The notes beneath the pieces were generated by a model. It made no database searches, had not been told where the DNA came from, and saw only the letters and a list, made by a program, of their open reading frames with translations. A program made the translations under genes and the position numbers. DNA of 22,474 bases from an uncultured Spirochaetales bacterium (GTDB taxonomy: Bacteria; Spirochaetota; Spirochaetia; Sphaerochaetales; Sphaerochaetaceae), in contig CAKQJZ010000029.1 of the NCBI GenBank assembly GCA_934247875.1, positions 1-22,474 of the forward strand, in the 5' to 3' direction. Shown here piece after piece: positions 7,004-14,882 of the stretch; position 1 is the stretch's first letter, and every line of letters starts with the position of its first letter.

Positions 7004-8101
7004 ATGAAACAGAAGCTGGTTATTATTGGTGCGGGGCTTTCTGGAGTCGAAGCTGCTTCTAGATTGTCATCAGAGTATGATGTTGCATTGCTCTCTGAAG
7101 AGCAATATCTTCCTTATTATAGAATCAGAGTAGGAGAAGTTGTTACAGGCCTTCCTCCTGAGTCTCTATATATACATCCTGAATCTTGGTATAGAGAGAA
7201 GAACATTGATTTAATATTCAAGAAAGCCGAAAGAATAGATAACTCAAAGAAAGCTGTATGTCTTTCTGATGGCTCTTCTATACCATATGACTTTCTTATT
7301 CTTTCAACAGGCTCTTATCCTTTTGTTCCATCATTTGAAGGAAAGCATAAAGCGCTTATGACGCTGAGAACTATGGATGACGCATTGAAGCTGAGAGCAG
7401 CACTGCAGAAAGCATCTAGCATAGTAATAGTTGGCGGCGGAGTTCTAGGCTTGGAAGCTGCAGTATCGATTAAGAGAGAGTTCCATATAGCTGTGACTGT
7501 CATTGAAAGCGCTGACTATATTCTTTCTCGAATGATCGATAAAGACTCAGCTCTATTTCTATCTTCTCTTTTAGAGAAAGAGGGCATAAAGCTTATAACA
7601 AATGGAAAAGTAAAAGATCTAGCAAGTTCTAGCGTTATCTTAGAAGACTCGACAATCGACTGTGATGTCGTCTTATTCTCAACTGGCGTCAGAGCACGTG
7701 TTGAACTGTGCGAAGCTATAGGCATCAAAGTTGATAGAGGCATTGTTGTTGATAGCTATCTAAAGAGCAATATTGATTCAATTTATGCACTTGGAGACGC
7801 TGCTGAGCTTCATGGTATGACATTTGGCCAAGCGCAATATGCAAGAGAGATGGCACGCACTGTCTTAAGCGGGAGCTCTTATGTTCCATCTTCTCCTTCA
7901 TCAATGCTTAAAGTTGCTGGTATAGATGTAGCATCCCTTGGTGTTTTTAGAGGAATAAGACATTCCATTAAAGGTGAAGATAGCTTAAAATCCTATTTTG
8001 TTGAGGATGGCATTGTAACTGGTGCTGTTTTGATAAACAGCAGAAGTGAGATGGCTAAAGCAAAAGCAGCTATTGGAAAGCCATTCTCGAATGGAGATTG
8101 A
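7004..8101 (+). CDS. FAD-dependent pyridine nucleotide oxidoreductase, rubredoxin-reductase-like
   Basis: Cytoplasmic flavoprotein that passes electrons from NAD(P)H to an unknown acceptor. In 365 residues it shows the FAD dinucleotide motif IIGAGLSG (7-14), the middle ATG-like motif LILSTGSYPFVP (98-109), the NAD(P)H motif IVGGGVLGLEAA (142-153) and the second FAD motif YALGDAAE (261-268). There is no CxxC redox pair, which excludes thioredoxin, dihydrolipoamide and glutathione reductase types. The length and C-terminal region fit the NADH:rubredoxin reductase or NirB N-terminal group. No rubredoxin gene is seen nearby. Only 2 bp separate it from malic enzyme, so the two are co-transcribed. 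The start codon is firm because MKQKLVIIGAG is the natural N-terminus, although no ribosome binding site precedes it. Confidence 0.85.
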   Translation: MKQKLVIIGAGLSGVEAASRLSSEYDVALLSEEQYLPYYRIRVGEVVTGLPPESLYIHPESWYREKNIDLIFKKAERIDNSKKAVCLSDGSSIPYDFLILSTGSYPFVPSFEGKHKALMTLRTMDDALKLRAALQKASSIVIVGGGVLGLEAAVSIKREFHIAVTVIESADYILSRMIDKDSALFLSSLLEKEGIKLITNGKVKDLASSSVILEDSTIDCDVVLFSTGVRARVELCEAIGIKVDRGIVVDSYLKSNIDSIYALGDAAELHGMTFGQAQYAREMARTVLSGSSYVPSSPSSMLKVAGIDVASLGVFRGIRHSIKGEDSLKSYFVEDGIVTGAVLINSRSEMAKAKAAIGKPFSNGD

Positions 8102-8103
8102 TT

Positions 8104-9378
8104 ATGGATTTAGAGAAAGAAGCATTGGATTATCACTCAAAACCTATTCCTGGAAAGGTATCTGTTTTCCCGACTAAGCCTTGCAAAAGCGCAGCAGATC
8201 TAGCTCTTGCATATACTCCAGGCGTTGCAAAGCCTGTATTGAAGATTGAAGAGGATCCTGAGAATGCTTATAAATATACTTCAAAAGGCAATCTTGTAGC
8301 TGTAATCTCAAATGGAACAGCTATCTTAGGACTGGGCGACAGAGGTGCACTTGCCAGTAAGCCAGTAATGGAAGGCAAGGGAGTGCTTTTCAAGAGATTC
8401 GCTGATATCGATGTATTTGACCTTGAAATCAATGAGAAAGATCCAGATAAGCTTATAGATATCATAGCATCATTGACTCCATCATTTGGTGGAATAAACC
8501 TTGAAGATATCAAAGGACCAGAATGCTTTAAAGTTGAACAGGAGCTTATAAAACGTTCAGATATCCCTGTCTTCCATGATGATCAGCATGGCACAGCTAT
8601 CATTGTAAGCGCTGGTGCTATCAATGCTGCAGAAATCGTTGGCAAGAAGCTTGAAGATATGCGCGTTGTAGTCAATGGCGCAGGTGCTGCAGGCATCAGC
8701 TGCACAAAAATGATTGTCAAAGCTGGTGTCAAGAAAGAGAACTTGATCATCTGTGATATCGATGGCGTCATCTATAAAGGCAGAAAGATGACAAAAGAAC
8801 AGGAAGAGTTTGCACGCGATACAGATTTAAGAACGCTTAAAGAAGCTATCGTCGGCGCAGATATGTTCTTAGGCTTATCAGCTGCTGATTGCGTAAGTCC
8901 TGAGATGCTCAAGACTATGGCTAAAGATCCGATTATCTTTGCTATGGCTAATCCTAATCCAGAGATTGATTATGATCTTGCTAAAGCTACAAGACCTGAT
9001 TGCATTATGGCAACAGGCAGAAGTGACTATCCAAACCAGATCAACAATGTGCTTGGGTTCCCATTTATCTTCAGAGGTGCGCTTGATGTAAGAGCTTCTA
9101 AGATTACTGAGGGTATGAAGCTTGCTGCTTCTAAGGCACTTGCAGAGCTTGCTAAGCTTCCAGTTCCAGAAGAAGTTCTGAAAGCATATGGTGGTAAGTC
9201 ATTCTCTTTCGGTCGAGATTACATCGTACCAAAGCCATTTGATCCAAGAGTAATTGAATATGAAGCAGTTGCTGTTGCTAAAGCAGCATGTGAAGAGGGC
9301 GTTGCTAAAAAGCCTATTACAGACTGGGAAGGCTATAAGCAGGAACTCAGAGAAAGGATGAAGAAATACTGGGATTAG
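8104..9378 (+). CDS. Malic enzyme (oxaloacetate-decarboxylating malate dehydrogenase)
   Basis: Converts malate to pyruvate and CO2 with reduction of NAD(P). The 424 residues are the short bacterial form, without the C-terminal phosphotransacetylase-like domain of MaeB. Visible motifs are AYTPGVAKPV with Tyr37, GLGDRGALASKPVMEGKGVLFK with Lys92, the metal-site stretch GGINLEDIKGPECF (129-142), PVFHDDQHGTAI (155-166), the dinucleotide motif NGAGAAGIS (191-199) and ATGRSDYPNQINNVLGFP. An aspartate (CDIDG, 217-221) ends the second beta strand of the cofactor domain, suggesting NAD preference; that is inference. The ATG at 8104 is used, with GGAG before it, rather than the TTG at 8098, which overlaps the upstream stop. 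A strong terminator follows. Confidence 0.95.
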   Translation: MDLEKEALDYHSKPIPGKVSVFPTKPCKSAADLALAYTPGVAKPVLKIEEDPENAYKYTSKGNLVAVISNGTAILGLGDRGALASKPVMEGKGVLFKRFADIDVFDLEINEKDPDKLIDIIASLTPSFGGINLEDIKGPECFKVEQELIKRSDIPVFHDDQHGTAIIVSAGAINAAEIVGKKLEDMRVVVNGAGAAGISCTKMIVKAGVKKENLIICDIDGVIYKGRKMTKEQEEFARDTDLRTLKEAIVGADMFLGLSAADCVSPEMLKTMAKDPIIFAMANPNPEIDYDLAKATRPDCIMATGRSDYPNQINNVLGFPFIFRGALDVRASKITEGMKLAASKALAELAKLPVPEEVLKAYGGKSFSFGRDYIVPKPFDPRVIEYEAVAVAKAACEEGVAKKPITDWEGYKQELRERMKKYWD

Positions 9379-9383
9379 GTAGA

Positions 9384-9420
9384 AAGAAGGCATAACCCAC
9401 ATTCTGAGCTATGCCTTCTT
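9384..9420. terminator. Bidirectional rho-independent terminator
   Basis: AAGAAGGCATA (9384-9394) and TATGCCTTCTT (9410-9420) make a perfect 11-bp stem with a 15-nt loop. On the plus strand it is followed by TTCTC, giving a U-rich tail for the malic enzyme transcript. On the minus strand it lies just after the stop of the gene ending at 9426 and has UCUUU-type pyrimidines in the descending arm. Its position between two convergent genes fits termination in both directions. Confidence 0.8.
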
Positions 9421-9425
9421 TTCTC

Positions 9426-10007
9426 TTAACCAAATAGTGTTTCTAGCTGAGCTTTTGCGCCATCGAGGGTCTGATTGTATTGGTCGTCTAAGCGCTTTAG
9501 ATTCTGATCTAGTATATTAAGGAACTCTTTGTCGTTCTCAAGAGAAAGGTGTACATCTTCTCCATATTGATTCTTGATCTTCTCTTCTTTCTCTCTGAGC
9601 ATTGGCTCTGCCTGAGCCTTAAGCTGATCTACAAGCTGCTTCCTATGAAGCGGATATTGCTTTAAGAATGCAACTATCTGAGAAAAGAGCGCATCAGCGT
9701 TCTCATCATTAAGTGCAGTGTCCAATAAGCATTGAAGCCTTTCGTATCTGTCGTCTTTTACTTCTTCTTGTGGAAGTGATAAGCCATTTATGACAGAGCT
9801 TTTCAAAGCTTCTTTTATATCTTGGCTATTGAAGTCTTTAAGGCTGTTTCTCAAAGACTCTTCGTCTTTATTGTCTGCAATAAGAAAAGCACCAGCGGCT
9901 CTTCTTATTTTGTCGATAGTTTCCTTATGTCTGATTTTCTCAGCATCAATCTCGATATTGTCTGTTCTTTCTAGGGCAATTTCCCAAGCGCTTCTAATCT
10001 TTCCCAT
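9426..10007 (-). CDS. Helical protein of unknown function
   Basis: I do not recognise a family. The product of 193 residues (from ATG 10007) starts MGKIRSAWEIALERTDNIEID and is almost entirely charged, helix-favouring sequence with no signal peptide, membrane segment or cysteine cluster. Two regions look like amphipathic or coiled-coil helices: about residues 105-150 (LFSQIVAFLKQYPLHRKQLVDQLKAQAEPMLREKEEKI) and the C-terminal 35 residues (LDQNLKRLDDQYNQTLDGAKAQLETLF). A TTG at 10025 would add six residues (MYYIYG) but the ATG gives the better N-terminus. There is no ribosome binding site, and a TATTAT at 10017-10022 would start transcription almost at the ATG, so the mRNA may be leaderless. 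It is transcribed alone, divergent from the TRIC gene. Confidence 0.8.
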   Translation of the reverse strand: MGKIRSAWEIALERTDNIEIDAEKIRHKETIDKIRRAAGAFLIADNKDEESLRNSLKDFNSQDIKEALKSSVINGLSLPQEEVKDDRYERLQCLLDTALNDENADALFSQIVAFLKQYPLHRKQLVDQLKAQAEPMLREKEEKIKNQYGEDVHLSLENDKEFLNILDQNLKRLDDQYNQTLDGAKAQLETLFG

Positions 10008-10015
10008 GCCATAAA

Positions 10016-10022
10016 TATAATA
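10016..10022. promoter_or_regulatory. Overlapping divergent -10 elements
   Basis: A perfect plus-strand TATAAT (10016-10021) and a minus-strand TATTAT (10017-10022) overlap almost completely. The first would serve the TRIC/AlaX/YqaA genes with a leader of about 55 nt; the second would serve the helical-protein gene with almost no leader. Neither has an obvious -35. If both are real, polymerase could occupy only one at a time. Confidence 0.4.
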
Positions 10023-10082
10023 CAAAAACCAATCTTGTTAACCTCTGTTGGCTCTTTTTTTCCTTTGGATTATCCTAATGCC

Positions 10083-10712
10083 ATGGAAAATGAATTTCTC
10101 TATGCTTTAGACCTCTTTGGCACATTTGTATTTGCGCTTACAGGGGCTGTTAAAGCTGTTAAGAATAAGCTGGATTTTCTGGGTGTCTTGGTCTTTGCAA
10201 TGACTGTCGGATGCGCAGGTGGAATGATTCGCGACGTGCTCTTAGGCACAGTGCCTGTTGCTGCGTATCAGAATGCATCATATATCATTGTCTCTCTTAT
10301 AGCAGGTGTGCTTGTATTTGCTTTTGCATCTAAAATAGACGGACGATGGTCACTTATAACATATGCAGATGCAATAGGTCTTGGCGTATTTACAGCACTA
10401 GGCTGCGCAAAGGCAGCTAACAGCGGAGTAGGTGCTGTCGGCATCCTCTTTTCAGGTACTTTGACAGCTGTTGGCGGTGGAGTATTGAGAGATGTATTTG
10501 TGCATGAAATCCCTATGATCTTCGCATCCGATTTCTACGCATCTGCTGCTATATTCGGAGGCTTGTTCTTTCTGCTTTTATCTCATTTCAATATAAAAGC
10601 AGACTATGTTTTAGTCGCTACAATCATATTCACAATTGCACTGAGAGTGATAGGGTATCAGCTTCATTTCTCACTCCCTGTTGCGAAGCTCAGAGAGGAG
10701 AAGAAGAAATGA
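10083..10712 (+). CDS. TRIC/UPF0126 family membrane protein (YicG-like)
   Basis: Inner-membrane protein of the prokaryotic TRIC family, formed by two repeats of three membrane helices plus a seventh. Members have been studied as cation channels, and at least one UPF0126 protein has been linked to glycine transport. The 209 residues show the duplicated signature: VGCAGGMIRDVLLGTVP in the first repeat and TAVGGGVLRDVFVHEIP in the second. Seven hydrophobic segments and a basic tail (KLREEKKK) are visible. The ATG at 10083 (MENEFLYALDLFGTF) gives the family N-terminus and usual length; a TTG at 10035 would add 16 unlikely residues. The ribosome binding site is weak. Its stop overlaps the start of the AlaX gene (ATGA), implying translational coupling. 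Confidence 0.9.
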   Translation: MENEFLYALDLFGTFVFALTGAVKAVKNKLDFLGVLVFAMTVGCAGGMIRDVLLGTVPVAAYQNASYIIVSLIAGVLVFAFASKIDGRWSLITYADAIGLGVFTALGCAKAANSGVGAVGILFSGTLTAVGGGVLRDVFVHEIPMIFASDFYASAAIFGGLFFLLLSHFNIKADYVLVATIIFTIALRVIGYQLHFSLPVAKLREEKKK

Positions 10713-11812
10713 CAGAGCTTTTATACTACAAAGATGCATATTTGAAAGAAGCTGAAGCAGCTGTTACTGAAGTCAGAGACAATGGCATCATTCTTGATAA
10801 GACGATCTTCTACCCAGAGTGCGGAGGACAGCCAGGAGATAAAGGCTCATTTGGTGAGTATGCAATCAAAGACACAATCAAGCTTGAAGACGGAACTCCG
10901 CTTCATGTTATAGATGGCGAGAAGCCAGAAGTAGGTACACCCCTCGCTCTCAAACTCGATTGGGACCATAGATATAAATACATGAAAGAGCACAGTGCTC
11001 AGCATCTGCTGTCTGCAACGCTCTTTCATGAGTTTGGAATCGGAACTGTCGCAGTTCATCAAGGTGAGACTATTCTCACTATTGAGACAGATAAGAGTGA
11101 AATAGATGATGAAGTGCTTTTGCGTGTTGAAGATTCAGCTAATAATCATGTGAGAGAAGGCCTTAGGATTTACCAGGAAGAGGTAGATCATGAAGAAGCA
11201 GAGAACCTTCATATGCGTCGCTCTATCAAAGTCGAAGGGAGAGTTAAGCTCGTATTCATTGAAGGCTTGGATGTTGTTGCCTGTGGTGGTGTCCATATTG
11301 CTAACAGCAGAGAGATCGGCGAGATCCACTATGCTGGGAAAGAGTCGATAAGAGGCCATGTTAGAACTATCTGGAATGTATCGAGAGAAGCAGTAGAAGA
11401 GAGAAGAGAGAATGAGAGAGCGCTTAAAAACGCATATAGGCTTCTCTCTACATCACGCGATGAGCTAGGCAGTGCTATTTCACATCTTCTTGATGAGAAT
11501 TATCAGCTTAAGCACAATGTGAAAGCACTTGAAGCGAAATTAGCTCAAAAAGAACTAGTGTCGAATGGAGAAAATCCTATTATATTCTCTACTGACATTT
11601 CTTTAGATGCATTCATGCCTCTTCTGAAAGAAGGCATTGAAGCTTTTATCGTCAATGTCAGCGATAATACATTTCTCTACTATGGCGAGAAGTCAAGGTT
11701 CTTATTGCTTAAAGAGGAGCTTAACTTAAGAGGTGGCGGTAAGAGCGTTATGTTCCGTGGAAGCTTTAGCGGAGAGGATATTCTTAATAAGGCAGAAGGT
11801 ATTCTGAAATAA
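10709..11812 (+). CDS. AlaX-type alanyl-tRNA editing protein with C-terminal DHHA1-like region
   Basis: Hydrolyses misacylated tRNA(Ala), such as Ser- or Gly-tRNA(Ala), in trans, protecting translation fidelity. The editing domain is homologous to the second half of alanyl-tRNA synthetase: ILDKTIFYPECGGQPGDKG (28-46), the zinc and catalytic motif HSAQH (His95, His99) and the second metal pair Cys192 and His196 in ACGGVHI. A charged coiled-coil region (about 230-285) leads to a C-terminal domain ending in a glycine-rich LRGGGKSVMFRG (340-351), as in the C-Ala/DHHA1 domain. At 367 residues it is the long AlaX form and has no aminoacylation domain. It overlaps the TRIC gene by 4 bp and is followed after 1 bp by the YqaA-like gene. 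Confidence 0.93.
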   Translation: MTELLYYKDAYLKEAEAAVTEVRDNGIILDKTIFYPECGGQPGDKGSFGEYAIKDTIKLEDGTPLHVIDGEKPEVGTPLALKLDWDHRYKYMKEHSAQHLLSATLFHEFGIGTVAVHQGETILTIETDKSEIDDEVLLRVEDSANNHVREGLRIYQEEVDHEEAENLHMRRSIKVEGRVKLVFIEGLDVVACGGVHIANSREIGEIHYAGKESIRGHVRTIWNVSREAVEERRENERALKNAYRLLSTSRDELGSAISHLLDENYQLKHNVKALEAKLAQKELVSNGENPIIFSTDISLDAFMPLLKEGIEAFIVNVSDNTFLYYGEKSRFLLLKEELNLRGGGKSVMFRGSFSGEDILNKAEGILK

Positions 11813-11813
11813 T

Positions 11814-12410
11814 ATGAAGAAAGAAGAGAGTGGTGATAAAGAGCCGAAAGAGGTAAAGCTTGAGTGGAAGAAGCTGTTGATAATAGGTCTGATTCCGCTC
11901 TTTGCAATCTTTGCTAGCTATATAGTTGCTATAAAGAGCATGGGTGTTGAGAAATACAGTGCTGTCATAGATTGGTTCTTTGATCGCTTCGGGCTTTTAG
12001 GTGTCTTCTTATATGCATATATTGTAGATACTCTCATTCTTCCTCTCTCTCCAGATCTTGTCTGGCCAATAGTTGCATCCCTAAAGTGGTATATAGTAAT
12101 ACCACTCATTGGCAGCGCATCTGCACTTGGCGGCGTCACATCATATTTCATCGGAGTCCTTATCGATAAGATTCCATTCATAAAAAGACTTACAGGTAAA
12201 GCCAATGAAAAATGGGGCCCATACATAAGAGTATATGGTTCCCCATTCATGAGTATGGCGGCTATATTCCCGCTTCCATATTCGACTATATGCACTGCAG
12301 CTGGAGCTATGAAGCTGCCGCTGAAGAAGGCACTGCCTTCAATAGCACTTCGCTATGTTCATGCATCTATCTATTTCGTGCTCTTCAGAGCAGGCCTTTT
12401 GCTCATATAG
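11814..12410 (+). CDS. YqaA-like VTT-domain (SNARE-associated/DedA superfamily) membrane protein
   Basis: Polytopic inner-membrane protein of the VTT/DedA superfamily, COG1238-like, whose general role is linked to lipid handling and membrane homeostasis; the exact substrate is unknown. The 198 residues start with a charged cytoplasmic segment (KKEESGDKEPKEVKLEWKK), a first membrane helix (22-41), then the VTT pattern: LGVFLYAYIVDTLILPLSPDL, GSASALGGVTSYFIGVLIDK, YIRVYGSPFMSMAAIFPLPYS and a C-terminal helix. It is the last gene of the plus-strand trio. Its final 40 bp overlap the end of purB on the other strand, and no terminator is visible at the junction. Confidence 0.88.
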   Translation: MKKEESGDKEPKEVKLEWKKLLIIGLIPLFAIFASYIVAIKSMGVEKYSAVIDWFFDRFGLLGVFLYAYIVDTLILPLSPDLVWPIVASLKWYIVIPLIGSASALGGVTSYFIGVLIDKIPFIKRLTGKANEKWGPYIRVYGSPFMSMAAIFPLPYSTICTAAGAMKLPLKKALPSIALRYVHASIYFVLFRAGLLLI

Positions 12411-13789
12411 TCCTTTATTACAAGCTCTGTGCGCTCCACTGCGTCGCCGATGTATCCCTCTGCGCTGAGCAGTGCTGCTATCTCTTCTTTTGAGAGATAG
12501 CTAAGGATTCTCTCATCGTTTAAGAGGTTCTCTTTCAAGTTGTTGTCTTTGCCTCTCTGAAGCTCTGCCCAAGCCTTTAAGCTCTCTTCTCTGATTACTT
12601 CATGCATCTCTTGTCTATCTGCACCTTTCTTTCCAAGTGCCATCAATAGACGCTCTGTAGATGCAAATATTCCATAGTTCGCCATCAATCTAGCTGTAGC
12701 ATCGCTATGGATAGACATGCCTTTGACAATCTTGAGCTCAGTAAGCAATATCTCATCTGTTGCGATGAATGCTTCAGAGATGAATACGCGTCTGTTAGCG
12801 CTGTCATCAAGAGACCTTTCAAGCACTGTAAGAGAGGCATTTAACCATGCAGTCTGGTATGAGCTCTCAACTAAGCGGCAAAGAGAATCAATCTTCTCGC
12901 TATTGATTGGGTTGCGCTTGAATGGCATAGCAGAAGAACCGACCTGCATCTTTCCAAATGGCTCTGAGAATTCTCCGATAGGAGGAGACTGGAGAATTCT
13001 GAAGTCCTGGCTGAACTTATGGAGAGTTGAAGAGAGAGATGAGAGAGCTGCGATTATTCTCAGATCCTGTTTTCTAGTGTAAATCTGAGTTGCTGCATTG
13101 TAGCTCTTGATTCCAAGCTCATTCATAACCATCTCATCAAGTTCCATCGATGAGATAGGTGAGTTCTCAAGCAGCTCTTTGTAGCTAGCTGCTGTACCAA
13201 CAGCACCTTTCATGCCTTTGCCTCTGATAGCGTCTCTGACTCTCACAATCTCTTCTAAATCATCTGTAAGATCCTGAAGAGTCTGTGAAAGACGGTAGCC
13301 AATAGTAGTGATTTCAGCTGGCTGGATATGAGTGAAGGCCATAGTCGCAGTTGCTTTATACTCTTCAGCTTTAGCTGCCAATGCATCAGATAGCTCTACT
13401 AAGCGAGATATTGTAAGATCAAGAGCTTCTTTGAATCTGACAGCGTCTGCGTTGTCGAGGGCATCCATGCTAGTTGCGCCTAAGTGTATGATTCCACCTG
13501 CTTTAGGGCACTCTTCAGCGTATGTCTTGATTTCTGCCATCAAGTCATGGTGGATTACATTCTCAATCTCTGTTGCACGTTCGATGTTGATATCATCCTT
13601 ATGAGCTTCAAGCTCTTCAAGCTGTTCTTCGCTGACTATTCCAGCTTTCATCTCAGCTCTTGCTAAAGCTATCCAGACACGGCGAAGCAGTTTTCGCTTG
13701 TGTTCCTCTGAGAAGATATATCTCATCTCCTCTGATCCGTAGCGCCATGTATATGGACTTATATATGTGTCATGAGAGAATGTTGTCAT
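12371..13789 (-). CDS. purB: Adenylosuccinate lyase
   Basis: Cleaves adenylosuccinate to AMP and fumarate, and SAICAR to AICAR in de novo synthesis. The 472 residues carry the fumarase/aspartase-superfamily signature GSSAMPFKRNP (284-294) with the mobile catalytic serine, the catalytic-acid region FTHIQPAE with His154, and HLGATSMD (102-109). The N-terminus (YISPYTWRYGSEEMRYIFSE) is that of the vertebrate/Bacillus-like PurB length class. GGAGG stands 4 nt before the ATG, directly after the stop of the PotD-like gene (11-bp gap), so the two share a transcript. With purA about 1.1 kb upstream, the IMP-to-AMP branch is complete. Its 3' end overlaps the convergent YqaA-like gene by 40 bp. Confidence 0.96.
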   Translation of the reverse strand: MTTFSHDTYISPYTWRYGSEEMRYIFSEEHKRKLLRRVWIALARAEMKAGIVSEEQLEELEAHKDDINIERATEIENVIHHDLMAEIKTYAEECPKAGGIIHLGATSMDALDNADAVRFKEALDLTISRLVELSDALAAKAEEYKATATMAFTHIQPAEITTIGYRLSQTLQDLTDDLEEIVRVRDAIRGKGMKGAVGTAASYKELLENSPISSMELDEMVMNELGIKSYNAATQIYTRKQDLRIIAALSSLSSTLHKFSQDFRILQSPPIGEFSEPFGKMQVGSSAMPFKRNPINSEKIDSLCRLVESSYQTAWLNASLTVLERSLDDSANRRVFISEAFIATDEILLTELKIVKGMSIHSDATARLMANYGIFASTERLLMALGKKGADRQEMHEVIREESLKAWAELQRGKDNNLKENLLNDERILSYLSKEEIAALLSAEGYIGDAVERTELVIKDYMSKRPALKSTK

Positions 13790-13800
13790 TTAGCCTCCGA

Positions 13801-14844
13801 TTAATTTACGTATCTTATTTTTTCCCAAAGCTCATTATAAAGGGCTAAGCCTTCAGCCAGGTCATCTTTAGTTTCGCATTTTTCGAGCATTTCGACACTA
13901 TAGAAAGGCTTTGTTGTCCTATATTGTTCTGCTTCGCTGTTAGTAGATGCAGGGAAGTGGAATCTATCGAGGAACTTAGCATAGTTCTTAGGATCATGTA
14001 TGTAGTTTATGAATTCTAGCGCAAGTTCATAGTGCGGGGCCTTTTTAGGAATGCACATGCTATCTATATACATTGCGCCACCTTCGTCTGGAATGAAGAA
14101 GTCAACATTGTCCCATCTATCTTCAGGAATCTCTTCAAAGAATGCTTCTGCGTACCCATGAGCTACTGTGTATTCACCAGTTGCAAATGATTTGGCAAAG
14201 CCTTCAGCATCAAACTTAGTAAGATTAGGCTTCCACTTGTTGTTTATCAGATCGAATGCTTCATTGAGTTCATTGATATCTGTTGTGTTGCATGAGTAGC
14301 CAAGATATATAAGAGCGTCTCCAATGACTTCTCTCATGTCATCCATCATGCACATCTTGCCTTTTAAGTCTTCGCGTTCAAATATAGACCAGCTCTTTTC
14401 ATAGTCTTTGAGTTTGGTCTTATTCACAGCTATGCCTGCAGCTCCCATGAAGTAAGGTACAGAGTACTTCATTTCACTGTCATATGTAGCTTTTGATTTT
14501 ACAAGATCTGTGATGTATTTGGCATTAGGAATCTTTGAGAGATCTATCTCTTCAAGCATTCCAAGCTTGATCATTATTGATGTGTAGTCACCAGAAGGGA
14601 ATATGATATCGTATCCACCGCCACCTGATGCCATGACTTTGGCAAACATCTCCTCATTTGATGCAAAGTAGTCCATTACGACATTGCAGTTGTATTCTTT
14701 TTCGAATGATTCGATTACTTCATCTGGTGTGTAATAAGACCAGTTATATACATAAAGAACTTTCTTCTTCTCTTTTGAGCATGATGTGAAGAGAGCAAGA
14801 ATAGCAAAAAGGATAAAGAGAACAGCTTTTACTCGAGGTTTCAT
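13801..14844 (-). CDS. PotD/PotF-like solute-binding lipoprotein, orphan
   Basis: Probable membrane-anchored lipoprotein binding polyamines such as spermidine or putrescine. The signal peptide ends in the lipobox LFTSC, with Cys22 as the lipidated residue. The mature start KKVLYVYNWSYYTPDEVIESFEKEY is typical of the PotD/PotF family. Trp35, the nearby tyrosines, and Asp86-Tyr87 in PSGDYTS lie where polyamine-contacting residues are expected; SMCIPKKAPHYELALEFINYI is the usual late motif. The 347 residues are full length. No potA, potB or potC gene is in the window, so it must work with permeases encoded elsewhere or have another role. It is transcribed from its own promoter (14878-14906) and shares the transcript with purB. 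AGGGGG precedes the ATG. Confidence 0.88.
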   Translation of the reverse strand: MKPRVKAVLFILFAILALFTSCSKEKKKVLYVYNWSYYTPDEVIESFEKEYNCNVVMDYFASNEEMFAKVMASGGGGYDIIFPSGDYTSIMIKLGMLEEIDLSKIPNAKYITDLVKSKATYDSEMKYSVPYFMGAAGIAVNKTKLKDYEKSWSIFEREDLKGKMCMMDDMREVIGDALIYLGYSCNTTDINELNEAFDLINNKWKPNLTKFDAEGFAKSFATGEYTVAHGYAEAFFEEIPEDRWDNVDFFIPDEGGAMYIDSMCIPKKAPHYELALEFINYIHDPKNYAKFLDRFHFPASTNSEAEQYRTTKPFYSVEMLEKCETKDDLAEGLALYNELWEKIRYVN

Positions 14845-14861
14845 TTCAATCCCCCTTGGTG

Positions 14862-14882
14862 ATTATTTTTCATGAAAATAAT
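14862..14882. promoter_or_regulatory. Near-palindrome over the -10/start region of the potD-like promoter
   Basis: ATTATTTT (14862-14869) and AAAATAAT (14875-14882) flank a central T plus CATG, so the site is a palindrome with one extra base. It covers the -10 hexamer and the predicted transcription start of the potD-like/purB unit. Such placement is typical of a repressor operator, but the same bases could form a hairpin at the very 5' end of the mRNA. The binding protein is unknown. Confidence 0.4.

Noticed and set aside
10035..10082. TTG start at 10035 for the TRIC gene
   Set aside because: It would add 16 non-homologous residues before MENEFLYALDLFGT, the expected family start.
11918..12295. 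Minus-strand open frame of 125 residues opposite the YqaA-like gene
   Set aside because: The plus-strand frame has a coherent VTT-domain pattern, whereas the minus frame has no recognisable motif or ribosome binding site.
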